Part shown: piece after piece, positions 7,566 through 17,580 of the stretch
How the letters are laid out: each line of letters begins with the position of its first letter
Numbering within the stretch: the stretch's first letter is position 1
From: Phycisphaerae bacterium
GTDB taxonomy: Bacteria; Planctomycetota; Phycisphaerae; Phycisphaerales; SM1A02
Length of the DNA stretch: 63,123 nucleotides
Direction: 5' to 3'
NCBI GenBank assembly: GCA_016873275.1
Contig: VGXO01000011.1
Span: 1 to 63,123 of the forward strand
Notes under the pieces: model-generated
The model's input: the letters and a program-made list of their open reading frames with translations, nothing else
Told to the model about the DNA's origin: nothing
The model's database searches: none
Translations under genes and position numbers: made by a program

Positions 7566-9338
7566 TCACTGCTGCGCGGGCACGGTCGCGGTCGTCGTGC
7601 CGCTTGGGGCGGCGGCGGTCGCCTCGCCGGAGGTCGAGGTCGCGGCCGCATCGCCGCCGGTCGCGGTGGGGGCTGGCTGCGGTCCGCGCGAGCGTCCGTT
7701 CGGCGGACCACCCGGGCGTCCGGTGCCCTCGCGACGCGCCTGGCGTCCCGGCGCCGACTCGCTTGCCTTCGACTTCGCCGCCTCGAAGACCTCCGCCGGG
7801 ATCCGCACCGCGACCTCGTCGGCGCTCGGGCGCCGCAGGAGCACCTGCTCGCCCGCCTCGATGCCCTCCTTCAGCTCGACCTGCAGCTCGCCGGAGCGAC
7901 CAAGGGTGATCTGCCGCTGCACGAGCCCGTCGTCTCCCGAGACGTAGACGTAGGCGACCGGACCCTCGCGGTAGACCGACTGGATCGGCACCCACAGCCC
8001 GTCCTCGACGCGGTCGAGCATGATCTCGGCGCGGCATCGCATCGCCGGCTTGAGCCCGAGGGTGGGATCGGTGTCGAGGAGGACCCGCACGGTGTAGTCG
8101 CGGCGGTTCGGGTCGCGCCAGCCACCGCTCTCGGCGAGCACGCTGACCGACTGCACCTCGCCGCGAAGCGGCACGTTCGGGAGCGCGTCGGAGTAGACCG
8201 TCACCGCCTGACCCGACTCGATGCGTCCGCTCATCGCCTCGCTGATCTTGAGGAGCGCGACCATCTCGCTCACGTCGGGCAGGATCGCGACGAGCTCGTT
8301 GGGGCGGAGCTCCGTCCCGACCGCGGGCGGGGGCGCGTCGCCGCCGCCCATCCGCCGGCGCCCCTCCTCGATCGAGGAGGCGTAGACGAGGAGCCCGTCG
8401 ATCGGCGCGACGATCGTGCAGGCGTCGAGCTGCCGCTTGAAGTCGGCGAGGCGGTCCTGCTGGGTCTGCAGGGCGAAGCGCTTGCTCTCGACCTGCGCCT
8501 GGAACTGCACGATCTCCGCGTCGTTCCGCTGCTCGACGCGGGCGCGCTCGGCGACCGCCTGGTCGAGGTCGGATCGCTTCTTCGCCTCCTCCTGACGGTG
8601 CTCGAAGTTGTCGTAGAGGAACTGGGCGAGCTCCGCCTGGCGCACCTTCGCCTGCGCCTCGATCATCTCGATGCGGTCCTGCTCGTACTCGTCCCGGCTG
8701 AGGAACTCCTGCTCGACGAGGCGGGCGGCCTCGGCGAAGCGCTCCTCGAGCCGCTTCGCGTTGATCTCGGCGGTCTGGCGGGCGAGCGCGAGCTCCTCCC
8801 GCTTCGCGATCACCTCGCCCTCCTCCCACGCCTTCAGGGCGAGGGTGGCGAGCTCGATGTCGAGGTCCGCCTTCTCGAGCTCGCTCTCGCGGGTGCTCCG
8901 CTGGATGCCGAGCTTCTGCTCGGCGGCGATGAGCTCGCTCTGGGCGCTCTTCAGCTTGTCCTCGCCGTCCTGGATCTTCTGCTTGATCTCCTCGTCGGCG
9001 AGCCGCACCACGACGTCGCCCGCGCGGACCTGCGAGCCCTCGTCCACGATCGAGGTGATCACCGCCCGCCCCTCGAGCTTGTTGCGGATCTCGACCTGGC
9101 GCACCGCCGCGAGCTCGCCGCTCACGGGGATCACGATGTTGAAGCTGCCGCGCTCGACCTGATGCAGGTCCTTGCCGGCGAAGGCATTGCCCGCCTCGCC
9201 GTCGCCGGTCCACCGCGACCACAGCCAGCCGACGACGAGCACGCCCGCGACGATGGCGCCGACCTTCTGCCACGGCACCGCGCGGGTGGCGACGCGGGGC
9301 GCGGCGGAGGGAGTCGGGGTCGTCTGGACGGCGGTCAT
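7566..9338 (-). CDS. Efflux periplasmic adaptor (HlyD/MacA-like membrane fusion protein)
   Basis: The 590-residue protein would bridge an inner-membrane pump and the outer-membrane TolC-like protein encoded just upstream. It has an N-terminal anchor (about 25-45), a lipoyl/barrel start 'GSFNIVIPVSGELAAVRQVEIRN' with 'GSQVRAGDVVVRL', a very long charged coiled coil (about 120-330), the closing lipoyl half 'CTIVAPIDGLLVY' and a beta-barrel region. The C-terminal 70 residues are Ser/Thr/Pro/Gly-rich and probably disordered. ATG 9338 gives the membrane anchor directly. No RND, MFS or MacB pump gene is in the window, so transported substrates are unknown. Confidence 0.88.
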   Translation of the reverse strand: MTAVQTTPTPSAAPRVATRAVPWQKVGAIVAGVLVVGWLWSRWTGDGEAGNAFAGKDLHQVERGSFNIVIPVSGELAAVRQVEIRNKLEGRAVITSIVDEGSQVRAGDVVVRLADEEIKQKIQDGEDKLKSAQSELIAAEQKLGIQRSTRESELEKADLDIELATLALKAWEEGEVIAKREELALARQTAEINAKRLEERFAEAARLVEQEFLSRDEYEQDRIEMIEAQAKVRQAELAQFLYDNFEHRQEEAKKRSDLDQAVAERARVEQRNDAEIVQFQAQVESKRFALQTQQDRLADFKRQLDACTIVAPIDGLLVYASSIEEGRRRMGGGDAPPPAVGTELRPNELVAILPDVSEMVALLKISEAMSGRIESGQAVTVYSDALPNVPLRGEVQSVSVLAESGGWRDPNRRDYTVRVLLDTDPTLGLKPAMRCRAEIMLDRVEDGLWVPIQSVYREGPVAYVYVSGDDGLVQRQITLGRSGELQVELKEGIEAGEQVLLRRPSADEVAVRIPAEVFEAAKSKASESAPGRQARREGTGRPGGPPNGRSRGPQPAPTATGGDAAATSTSGEATAAAPSGTTTATVPAQQ

Positions 9339-9477
9339 GAGGCGCTCGGAGAGTGAGGTCGGAACGGTCGGTCGCCGGACCGCGCGATCGGGCACGGTAG
9401 GGGCGTTTCGGCGGAGCGCGCGGGCGGAGTCGAGAAAGTCCCCGGCGATTCGCGAGTTCCGCCCCCGGAGGACGAGG

Positions 9478-11454
9478 TTACTCGCCCGGGTCCTGCCCCG
9501 ACGCGGGCGGCACCGAGGTCGGATCGACCGCGGGCGGCGGCTCGGTCGGGGGCGCGATCGGCTGGATCTCGACGGGGAAGTTGCCGTCGGCGCCGGTCGG
9601 GTCGGTGGGCGGCAGCACCACGCCGGGCTCCGGCACGGCGCCATCGAGGGGCGGCGCCGACGCCTCGACGTCCTCGGGCAGGGTGCCGATGACCTCGGTG
9701 CCGCGCAGACCGGGGATCGGCATCAGGAGTCCGTCGGGCGACACGCGGAACTGACCCGACGAGAGCAGGTAGGCGAGGATCGCGACCTGCAGGTCGATCT
9801 GGGCGCGGTCGCGCTGGTCCTCCGCCTCGCGGCGCTGGTCGAGCGCCTCGGTGCGGTCGCGGGCGCTCGCGCGGTCGGGGGCGGCGGCGATCGACGCCTC
9901 GCGGTTGATCGCGATCGCCACGTTCTGCTCCTGCAGGAGGAGCGAAAAGCGGCTCAGCTCGATCGCCCGCAGCGAGGTGCGGACCTCGACCGCCGCGTCG
10001 TCGCGGGCGAGCCGCTCGTTGCGGATCGACTGCTCGTAGCGGATCTGCTCCTGCCGCAGCTCGGCGCGCTCGATCACCCGGTCGAGCGGCGCCCCGAAGA
10101 CCGCCGCGGCGCGGTAGCGACCATCGGAGGGCTGGACGTTGAGCCCCGAGAAGCGGCCGAACTGGTTGTCGGTCGGGATGACGCCCTCGAGGACGAGGTC
10201 GAGCGACGGCAGGATCTTGTTCGACGCGACGTCGACGCGGCGGCGGGCGTCCTCGACGCGGTCGCCGATCGTCTGCAGGTCGAGCCGCAGGTCCATCGCC
10301 GTGCGCACGGCGTCTCCCGGCGAGACGCTCGGCAGCGGCAGGTCGAGCTTGACCGGCTCGATCACGACCGGCGTCGTCGGGTCCATCCCGAGCCGGACCT
10401 TGAAGTTGTCGACCGCGACGCGGTAGAGCTCCTCGAGCCGGGCGAGCCGGTTGATCGCGAACAGGGTGTTCTGCTTCGCGAGGTCCGCCTGGAAGGGCGG
10501 CTGGCGTCCGGCGCGGACGAGGGCGTCCTCGCGGCGGTCGACCTGCCGCGAGCTCTCGACCTGGCGCTTGGCGTTGGCGATCTCCTGCTGGGCGAGGACG
10601 AGGTCGAGGTAGTCGCCCACGAGGTCGAAGCAGAAGCGGCGGCGGAACTCCTCGAAGGTGCGGGCGGCGTAGATCAGGTCGCGGCTCCGCTGGATGAGCT
10701 CCTCGCGGGCGGCGATGCCGGAGCCGCGGAGGAAGGGGATCGCCGCCTCGAGGAGGAGCTCCGCCCCCTGGCTCGTGTTGTTCTCGCCGAGGAAGTTGTC
10801 CATCCTCGTGGTCATGTCCACGACCATCGTGGCGGCGACCTCGCCGCCGTAGGGCAGGCGCTGGGTCACGCCGAGCTCGTTCGCGACGCGGAGCGTGCGC
10901 TGGAAGCGACCGTCGTTGCCGAGCGCGTCGAAGCCGACCTCGGTGAGGTTGAAGGGTCGCGGCTCCCAGCGGTGCTGCTCGATGATCAGCGAGAGCGCGA
11001 CGATGATGTACTGCTCCTCCGCGTTGAGGTACTCGACGGAGTTGTCGATCGCGAAGCGGATCGCGCCGCGCAGGTCGAGCTGCACCGCGTCGCGCGGCGG
11101 ACGCCCCGCCGCCTCGACCCGCTCCGCGACGGCGTCGAGGGTCTCCGCGGTCGGCTCGAGCGACTCGTAGCGCAGGTCGTCCGCCGCGGGATTCGTGGTC
11201 GGCGGTCGGTAGCGCTCCGGATAGTCCGGCGCGAGCGGATCGCCCTCGTAGAGCGCCGACGACCGCGTGCGGGGCGCGATCGTGTCGCCGGACACGTCGT
11301 TCGCCGCGTCGAGCAGCGTCCGCTCGGTCCGCTCGTCGATCTCCCTCATGTTCGTCCCGCACCCGGAGGACGCCCCGATCAGCACGCCGAGGACGACCGC
11401 CGCCGACCTCGAGGTCGCGGAGTTGGTCAACGATCTCGGGCGTCGCGTCTGCAT
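9478..11454 (-). CDS. TolC-family outer-membrane efflux lipoprotein
   Basis: The 658-residue protein starts at ATG 11454 with a lipoprotein signal ('VVLGVLIGASSGCG', lipobox Cys about residue 21). Two related helical hairpin repeats typical of outer-membrane efflux proteins follow ('IQRSRDLIYAARTFEEFRRRFCFDLVG', 'ERAELRQEQIRYEQSIRNERL'). It should form the trimeric outer-membrane tunnel for export together with the adaptor 139 bases downstream. It is longer than E. coli TolC because of an acidic N-terminal linker and a Pro/Gly-rich tail of about 100 residues. A longer upstream reading to 11577 lacks a signal and would pass the promoter region of the divergent GH35-like gene. Confidence 0.88.
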   Translation of the reverse strand: MQTRRPRSLTNSATSRSAAVVLGVLIGASSGCGTNMREIDERTERTLLDAANDVSGDTIAPRTRSSALYEGDPLAPDYPERYRPPTTNPAADDLRYESLEPTAETLDAVAERVEAAGRPPRDAVQLDLRGAIRFAIDNSVEYLNAEEQYIIVALSLIIEQHRWEPRPFNLTEVGFDALGNDGRFQRTLRVANELGVTQRLPYGGEVAATMVVDMTTRMDNFLGENNTSQGAELLLEAAIPFLRGSGIAAREELIQRSRDLIYAARTFEEFRRRFCFDLVGDYLDLVLAQQEIANAKRQVESSRQVDRREDALVRAGRQPPFQADLAKQNTLFAINRLARLEELYRVAVDNFKVRLGMDPTTPVVIEPVKLDLPLPSVSPGDAVRTAMDLRLDLQTIGDRVEDARRRVDVASNKILPSLDLVLEGVIPTDNQFGRFSGLNVQPSDGRYRAAAVFGAPLDRVIERAELRQEQIRYEQSIRNERLARDDAAVEVRTSLRAIELSRFSLLLQEQNVAIAINREASIAAAPDRASARDRTEALDQRREAEDQRDRAQIDLQVAILAYLLSSGQFRVSPDGLLMPIPGLRGTEVIGTLPEDVEASAPPLDGAVPEPGVVLPPTDPTGADGNFPVEIQPIAPPTEPPPAVDPTSVPPASGQDPGE

Positions 11455-11582
11455 CGAGGTTGGATCGGAGACCGGCCCGTCGGCGAGGTGGGCGGCGCGT
11501 CGCCAACTTTGCCGGGGCGTTCCGAATCTGCCACCATAGCCCCTCGTCGGGGCGCCGCCCCGGATCGGGTCATTCACTTCCC

Positions 11583-14384
11583 ATGCCGAGCGTCACCTTC
11601 GACGGTCAGAGCCTCTTCGTGAAGTCCCGGCGGGCATGGCTCGTCGGCGTCGGCATGGAGTACTCGCTCGTCCCCGCCGAGGAGTGGGGTCGGCGGCTCG
11701 ACCAGATCCGCCGGCTCGGGGCGAACACCGTCGTCGCCTCGGCGCCGTGGATCGTCCACGAGCCTCGACCGGGTCGCTTCCGCTTCGACGGGCGAGCCGA
11801 CCTTCGGTCGTTCCTCGAGCAGTGCGCCGCCCGGAAGTTGTGGGTAGTGCTGCGGATCGGTCCCTCGGTGGGCGAGCCCTTCGACGGCGGCGGCATCCCC
11901 TCGTGGGTGATCGAGTCCTCCGCGTCACGGCTCCGCGAGTTCGACCCCGCGTTCCTCGAGCGGACCTCCAGGCTCTACCGCGAGGTCCTCGGTCGGGTCG
12001 TCGGGCTGCAGGCGAGCGAGGCGCTTCGCGCGGGACGCCGCGAGGTCGGACCGGTAGTCGCGGTCCAGATCGAGCATCGGTGGTCCTGCGCGAACGGGGA
12101 GCAGGCGAACCGCTACCTCAACGAGCTCGTCCGCTTCGCGCGGGAGTGCGGGATCACGGTGCCGCTGCTCACCGCGAACGGCCTGTGGCAGCCGATCGAG
12201 TCGGCGATCGAGTGTTGGGAGGGCTGCGACGACCTGCTCGGCAACCTCCGGCAGCTTCGGAGCGTGGAGCCGCAGCACCCCCGGATCGCGCTGGTGCGCG
12301 ATCCCGCGGCGGTGTCGATCGTGGGCGGATCCGAGCAGGGCTTCGTCGAGGCGATGAGGGCGCTGCCGCGCCGCGTCGCCGAGTCGCTCGTCGCGGGCGC
12401 GATGCCGCTCGTCGCGGACGCGGTCGGCGGGGTCCACGTGGACCGCACCAACGGTCGCCGCGTCGAGACCGCGACGGTGCCGGGCGGCTTCATCTCGACC
12501 GTCGAGCCGCGCGGGCTCGTGGTCGGCGAGCACGGATCGTTCCGCGGCTCGGCGCCGGAACTGCGGCGCCTCCTCTGGTTCGCCTCGACCTTCGGGCACG
12601 TCTTCGCCGACGCGGCGCCGGACTACCAGCCGGTCGTCGCGGATCCGGGTCCGCGCGGCGGCGCCCGCCGCGGTCCGGCGCCCGCCGCGGTCGCCGGGGT
12701 CCGCGGTCCCGGCGGACAGGTCATCTTCGCCTTCGCCGAGGATCCCTCCGACCGCCGGCTCGGGCTCGTCCTCGAGGATGGTCGGCGGCTCGACGTCGAC
12801 CTCGGCGGCGGCTCGCTTGGCTGGTTCGTCAAGGACGTGGACCTGCGCGGTCAGGGCCGCCTCGACTACTCGAACCTCACGCCGCTCGCGATGTTCCGCC
12901 GGCGGATGCTGATCCTCTTCGGACCCGCCGGCTCGGAGGCGACGCTCTCGATCGGCGGCGGTCCGCTCGACGCCAAGGTGCCCGCGGCGGGCGAGATGCC
13001 CCTCGTCGCGGTCCATCGCGGCGTGACGGTGGTGATCCTCAACGAGGCGCAGTCGCTCGCGGCGATCGGCGAGGGCGATGACCTCCTCGTCGGCGTCTCC
13101 GAGGTCGAGCCCGGCGGCGGCTTCCGCCTCGCCGAGGGCTTCAAGGAGGTCGTCCGCATCGCCCTCGACGGCTCGATCCGCCGCGAGAAGGGGACCTCCC
13201 GAAGCGGTCGAGGTCGCGGCGGCGAGGGGCGGTTCGGCACGTGGGAGCAGCTCGAGCTCGGCGGTCTCGTCGATGGCTCGAGTCCCCGCTTCGCGACCCT
13301 CGATGGACCGACCTCGCTGAGGGCGTGCGGCGTCGCCGCGGGTCTCGGGTGGTACCGCGTGCGCTTCAAGCAGTCGAAGACCGCCAAGGTCCGGCTCGAC
13401 ATGCCGCAGGCGGGCGACCGGATGCGGCTTCACCTCGATGGTCGGCTCGTGGGCGTCCTCGGCGACGGTCCCGATGCAGGCGAGATGCCGGTCGAGCTCT
13501 CGATCCCCGCGGGCGAGCGGGTCTTCTCGATCCTCGCCGAGCACGCCGGACGACCCGCCGATGGCGCCGGCGCCGAGCGACGCACGGGGGTCTGGGGTCC
13601 GATCCGCGAGGTCGCGCCGGTCGCGGGGGCGAAGGCCTCCGCCGGCAGCGTGCCGCCGATCGATCCCTTCAAGTTGCGTGGCTTCCTCGACGGACTCATC
13701 AAGGGAGCGCCGCCGGCGGAGGAGGGTCTCACCATCGCCTGGTCGCTCCGCCGACGCTCGACGGTGGTCGTCGATCTTGGTCGCTGGGCGGTGCCGGCGA
13801 TGGTGATCCTCAACGGCGCTCCCATGGCGAGGCTGGCGGGAGACGGCGCCTCCCGCGCGACGCTGGTCGTCCCGGTCGAGGGCGCCCACGCCTCCAAGGT
13901 CGGATCGAACGAGATGCTGGTCGTCCCGGACGAGGGCTTCGAGGTCGACCTTCGCGCCGCGGCGAAGAAGGTCCGGGTGCTCGAGTCCCTCCGCGAGTTG
14001 GGCGGTCGCGGCGAGTGGGGCTTCGCCCGCTGGGCATCGGCGGCGGAGGTCTGCGAGCAGCCAGGGTGGGCGCCGGTCGGAGGCGGTCGCCGCGATGGGG
14101 GCAATCGGACCGCAGGTCGCCCGACTTGGTTCCGAAGCCGCGTCCGGATGCCCGTGGGCGAGGACCTCTGGCTCGATCTTGGCTCCATGAGCCGAGGCGA
14201 GGCGTTCCTCGATGGGCAGTCGATCGGTCGCTACGTCGCCCGGTCGTCGGCGGGGCGATCGGAGTCGACCTCCCGGCTGCCGCTAGCCAACTCCCTCGCC
14301 CGCGAGGACGCGGAGCGGATCCTCGCGGTCTTCGACGAGGAGGGTCGCCCCCCGGGCTCGATCCGCTTCGTCCGAGGCGAGTGA
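11583..14384 (+). CDS. GH35-like protein, probably without beta-galactosidase activity
   Basis: The first 330 of 933 residues follow the glycoside hydrolase family 35 barrel: 'EEWGRRLDQIRRLGANTVVASAPWIVHEPRPGRFRFDG', 'KLWVVLRIGPSVGEPFDGGGIPSWV' and 'GPVVAVQIEHRW'. In active enzymes that last block reads QIENE, where the second Glu is the catalytic acid; here it is H-R. The strand that usually carries the nucleophile Glu also fails to match. The C-terminal half has jelly-roll-like modules ('WYRVRFKQSK...VRLDMPQAGDRMRLHLDGR') as in family members. No signal peptide is evident. It may be a carbohydrate-binding pseudoenzyme or use another mechanism. ATG 11583 begins at the conserved first strand. 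Confidence 0.75.
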   Translation: MPSVTFDGQSLFVKSRRAWLVGVGMEYSLVPAEEWGRRLDQIRRLGANTVVASAPWIVHEPRPGRFRFDGRADLRSFLEQCAARKLWVVLRIGPSVGEPFDGGGIPSWVIESSASRLREFDPAFLERTSRLYREVLGRVVGLQASEALRAGRREVGPVVAVQIEHRWSCANGEQANRYLNELVRFARECGITVPLLTANGLWQPIESAIECWEGCDDLLGNLRQLRSVEPQHPRIALVRDPAAVSIVGGSEQGFVEAMRALPRRVAESLVAGAMPLVADAVGGVHVDRTNGRRVETATVPGGFISTVEPRGLVVGEHGSFRGSAPELRRLLWFASTFGHVFADAAPDYQPVVADPGPRGGARRGPAPAAVAGVRGPGGQVIFAFAEDPSDRRLGLVLEDGRRLDVDLGGGSLGWFVKDVDLRGQGRLDYSNLTPLAMFRRRMLILFGPAGSEATLSIGGGPLDAKVPAAGEMPLVAVHRGVTVVILNEAQSLAAIGEGDDLLVGVSEVEPGGGFRLAEGFKEVVRIALDGSIRREKGTSRSGRGRGGEGRFGTWEQLELGGLVDGSSPRFATLDGPTSLRACGVAAGLGWYRVRFKQSKTAKVRLDMPQAGDRMRLHLDGRLVGVLGDGPDAGEMPVELSIPAGERVFSILAEHAGRPADGAGAERRTGVWGPIREVAPVAGAKASAGSVPPIDPFKLRGFLDGLIKGAPPAEEGLTIAWSLRRRSTVVVDLGRWAVPAMVILNGAPMARLAGDGASRATLVVPVEGAHASKVGSNEMLVVPDEGFEVDLRAAAKKVRVLESLRELGGRGEWGFARWASAAEVCEQPGWAPVGGGRRDGGNRTAGRPTWFRSRVRMPVGEDLWLDLGSMSRGEAFLDGQSIGRYVARSSAGRSESTSRLPLANSLAREDAERILAVFDEEGRPPGSIRFVRGE

Positions 14385-14600
14385 ACGAGACGGTCCGAGA
14401 GGCGGTCTGGCGTGCGGTCGAACCTCTGGTTCGATGCTCGATTCCACCTCGTCGGGTGCCTCTCGGTGGCGAGATCGGGCGAAGTTGATCGCTACCATCG
14501 CCCTTCGTCCACCGTCCCAGCCGCGACGACCCTCGACCCCACACGCGCCCGGACTCGTCGAACTCCAGACCGGTGCTGATCCCCCCGAACCGCCCCGCCC

Positions 14601-15491
14601 ATGAGTCACGAGACCGGTCTCATCCCCCATGAGCGATCCCCGGACGGGATCGTGACCCTCTCCCTGCTGCCCTCGCCGACCAAGCCACGGGGAGGCGTGG
14701 TGGTCCTCGACTCGTGGCTCATCGGGGCGATCGACCGGACCCTGCAGCAGGTTGCCGGCTCGCGACCGGCGGGAGTGATCCTCGCGAGCGCGAGTCCGCG
14801 GGTCTGGGTCGCGGGCGCCGACCTCGCCGAGATCGATGGTCTCGACGATGCGTCGCTTGACTCCTATCTCAAGGCGGGCGAGACCTGCTTCCGGCGCCTG
14901 CTCGACCTTCGCTGCCCGACGGTGGCGTTGATCCATGGGGCGGTGCTCGGCGGGGGACTCGAGCTTGCCCTCCACTGCGACGCGCTCGCCTTCGTCCGCA
15001 CGCCCGCGGGCGGGAAGCCCTATCTGGTCGGTCTCCCCGAGGCATCGCTCGGGATCTGCCCCGGCTGGGGCGGCACGGTGATGCTGCCGGCGCGGATCGA
15101 TCCGGCGCTCGCGCTCGAGCGCACCGCGAGCGGCACGCCGTGGAAGAGCGACGCGCTTCCCGCGGGACTCGCCGACCTCGAGGCGGACGACGCGGAGTCG
15201 CTCCGCCGCGCCGCCCGCGAGTGGATCCTCGCCCGTCAGGGCGCGACGCCGCCGCGACCGCGGGCGATCGGTCCCGCCTCGCAGGCGACGATCGAGAACG
15301 CGATCGCCGCGAGCAGCCTCGCCGGCGCCGCCGCCGGCACCTCCGCCCACGCCGTGCTCGCCGCGGTGAGGGCGGGTCTCGTGGGCGGGCTCGCCGCGGG
15401 CGTCGCCGAGGAGCGCCGCCACCTGATCGCGCTCCGCACGGTGGAGCCCGCCCGCACCAAGATCGCCGCGTTCCTCGCCCGCAGTTCCTGA
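14601..15491 (+). CDS. Enoyl-CoA hydratase/isomerase family protein (crotonase fold)
   Basis: The 296-residue protein matches the N-terminal hydratase part of fatty-acid oxidation complex alpha subunits: 'ASASPRVWVAGADLAEI' (oxyanion strand), 'GAVLGGGLELALHCD' with the first catalytic Glu, and 'GLPEASLGICPGWGGT' with the second. It should hydrate trans-2-enoyl-CoA in beta-oxidation. The dehydrogenase half of FadB/FadJ is absent, so this is a stand-alone hydratase. It is 50 bases upstream of the acyl-CoA dehydrogenase that makes its substrate, so an operon is likely. The 216 bases before it hold no gene. Confidence 0.85.
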   Translation: MSHETGLIPHERSPDGIVTLSLLPSPTKPRGGVVVLDSWLIGAIDRTLQQVAGSRPAGVILASASPRVWVAGADLAEIDGLDDASLDSYLKAGETCFRRLLDLRCPTVALIHGAVLGGGLELALHCDALAFVRTPAGGKPYLVGLPEASLGICPGWGGTVMLPARIDPALALERTASGTPWKSDALPAGLADLEADDAESLRRAAREWILARQGATPPRPRAIGPASQATIENAIAASSLAGAAAGTSAHAVLAAVRAGLVGGLAAGVAEERRHLIALRTVEPARTKIAAFLARSS

Positions 15492-15541
15492 CTCGTCATG
15501 CCGGCGGCGGTGCTGACCGTCGCGAGACTTCGGAGATCCCC

Positions 15542-17503
15542 ATGTCCGCCAATCCCGCCGCCGCCCCGAGCAACCTCGACCGCGAGCTCCAGAAGCTCTC
15601 CGAGAAGGACCGCAAGCAGATCCAGCAGGCGCAGGAGATGCTCGGTCCAGACCCGGCGTCGATGGGGCTCGTGAAGAACTACTTCTGGGGTCGCTTCCGC
15701 GGCGAGCTGCTGCTGCCCCATCCCGAGCCATCCGCGGAGGAGACCGCCCGCTGCGACCAGCTGCTCGCCGGGCTCGACGCGTACCTCCGCGAGGAGCACC
15801 CCGCGATCGAGATCGACCAGAAGCAGGAGATCCCCCCGTGGGTGATCCAGAAGCTCTTCGACCTCGGCGTGCTCGGCATGACGATCCCCCGCGAGTTCGG
15901 CGGCGGCGGCTTCGGGATCACGAGCTACAACCGCGCCCTCGAGCGGATCGGCCGAACCTGCGGCTCGACCGCGGTGATCGTCTCGGCGCACCAGTCGATC
16001 GGCTGCAAGGCGGCGATGCTCTTCGGCACCGAGGAGCAGAAGAAGCGCTACCTCCCCCGGATGGCGAAGGACACCCTGAGCGCCTTCTGCCTCTCCGAGC
16101 CGAACGTCGGCTGCGACGCGGGCGGTCAGGAGACCCGCTGCGAGCTCTCCGCCGACGGCACGCACTACGTCCTCAACGGCGAGAAGAAGTGGGCGACCTC
16201 CGGGGCGCTCAGCGGGCTCTTCACGGTGATGGCGAAGCAGCGGATCAAGGATCCGAAGACCGGCAAGGAGAAGGACGCGGTCACCGCGCTCATCTGCACG
16301 CCGGACATGCCGGGGATCGAGATCTTCAGCCGCAACCGCTCGAAGTGCGGGATCCGCGGCACCTGGCAGGCCCGCATCCGCCTCACCAACGTGAAGGTGC
16401 CGCGGGCGAACCTCCTCCACAAGGAGGGCAAGGGTCTCAACGTCGCGCTGACCTGCCTCAACTACGGGCGCTGCACGCTCTCCGCCGGCATGCTCGGCGG
16501 CGCGACCTACGCCCTCGAGCAGGCCGCGAAGTGGGCGCAGTACCGCCACCAGTTCGACCGTCCCCTCGCGGAGTTCGGGCAGGTGCAGGAGAAGCTCGCC
16601 CGCATGGACGCCTACGTCTACGCGATGGACGCGATGCTCTACCTGACCACCGCGTTCCTCGACCGCCACGACGAGGACATCATGCTCGAGACCGCGATGT
16701 GCAAGGTCTTCTGCTCGGAGATGGGCTACCGCACCGTCAACGACTGCCTGCAGATCATGGGCGGCGAGAGCTACATGACGGAGAACCACGTCGAGCGGAT
16801 CTGGCGCGACAGCCGGATCAACACGATCGTGGAGGGCGCGAACGAGGTGATGCTGCAGTTCCTCTTCGGCAAGGGCTCGGAGCGGCTCGGCGACTGGATG
16901 CTCGGGGTGCGGGCGAACCCGTTCAAGAACCTCTCCGCCGCGATCTCGATCGCCTCGCAGATCTTCCTCGGCATCCGCCCGGCGGCGCCGGAGGTCCGAC
17001 CGCTCGACCCGCGGCTCGCGGCGCACGGGCGGACGCTCGGGAACCTGATCCGCGAGTTCGCGCACCAAGTGAAGCTGATGTTCAAGGAGCACGAGGAGAA
17101 GTTGGTCACGAACCAGCTCATCCAGTCGCGCCTCGCGATGTCGGCGCTCTGGATCCACGGCATCGCCTGCTCGCTCTCGAAGTGCGACCGGCACCTGCGG
17201 CAGGGGCTCGACGGCGAGTCGCTCACGCAGGAGCTGACCCTCATGGACCACCTCGTCGCGCTCTTCGCGAACGAGGTCCGCATCGAGCTCGACGGTCTGC
17301 GGCAGCACGCGAACCGCACCGTCGAGGCGTCCGCGAAGGGTCTCCTCAAGCGGGTCGAGGCGATGCCGAACGCCCGCTACTCGATCCCCGAGAAGACGCC
17401 GGATCCGAGCGGGCGGGGCAAGGGTCGCCCGGTCGACGCGAAGAGCGTGCCGCAGTTCGGCGCGGGCTCGGTGTTCTCCGGTCGCCCCGTCGCCGAAGGC
17501 TGA
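15542..17503 (+). CDS. Acyl-CoA dehydrogenase (VLCAD/ACAD9-like, extended C-terminus)
   Basis: The 653-residue FAD enzyme introduces the 2,3 double bond into acyl-CoA and passes electrons to ETF. It shows 'FCLSEPNVGCDAGG' and 'YVLNGEKKWATSGA' (flavin and substrate binding), 'QYRHQFDRPLAEFGQVQEKLARM' (dimer and FAD motif) and catalytic Glu in 'INTIVEGANEVM'. Beyond residue 440 a second helical domain as in mitochondrial VLCAD/ACAD9 extends the protein well past the usual 380-400 residues. The basic/Pro tail is of unknown role. With the hydratase upstream and the leucine-type dehydrogenase downstream it suggests amino-acid or fatty-acid oxidation. Confidence 0.92.
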   Translation: MSANPAAAPSNLDRELQKLSEKDRKQIQQAQEMLGPDPASMGLVKNYFWGRFRGELLLPHPEPSAEETARCDQLLAGLDAYLREEHPAIEIDQKQEIPPWVIQKLFDLGVLGMTIPREFGGGGFGITSYNRALERIGRTCGSTAVIVSAHQSIGCKAAMLFGTEEQKKRYLPRMAKDTLSAFCLSEPNVGCDAGGQETRCELSADGTHYVLNGEKKWATSGALSGLFTVMAKQRIKDPKTGKEKDAVTALICTPDMPGIEIFSRNRSKCGIRGTWQARIRLTNVKVPRANLLHKEGKGLNVALTCLNYGRCTLSAGMLGGATYALEQAAKWAQYRHQFDRPLAEFGQVQEKLARMDAYVYAMDAMLYLTTAFLDRHDEDIMLETAMCKVFCSEMGYRTVNDCLQIMGGESYMTENHVERIWRDSRINTIVEGANEVMLQFLFGKGSERLGDWMLGVRANPFKNLSAAISIASQIFLGIRPAAPEVRPLDPRLAAHGRTLGNLIREFAHQVKLMFKEHEEKLVTNQLIQSRLAMSALWIHGIACSLSKCDRHLRQGLDGESLTQELTLMDHLVALFANEVRIELDGLRQHANRTVEASAKGLLKRVEAMPNARYSIPEKTPDPSGRGKGRPVDAKSVPQFGAGSVFSGRPVAEG

Positions 17504-17580
17504 CGAGACCCGACTCGGTCGCTACCCTTCCCGCCTTCGCGCGAGGTCCGCACGGCGAGCCTCGTCGAGACACTCTCGTC

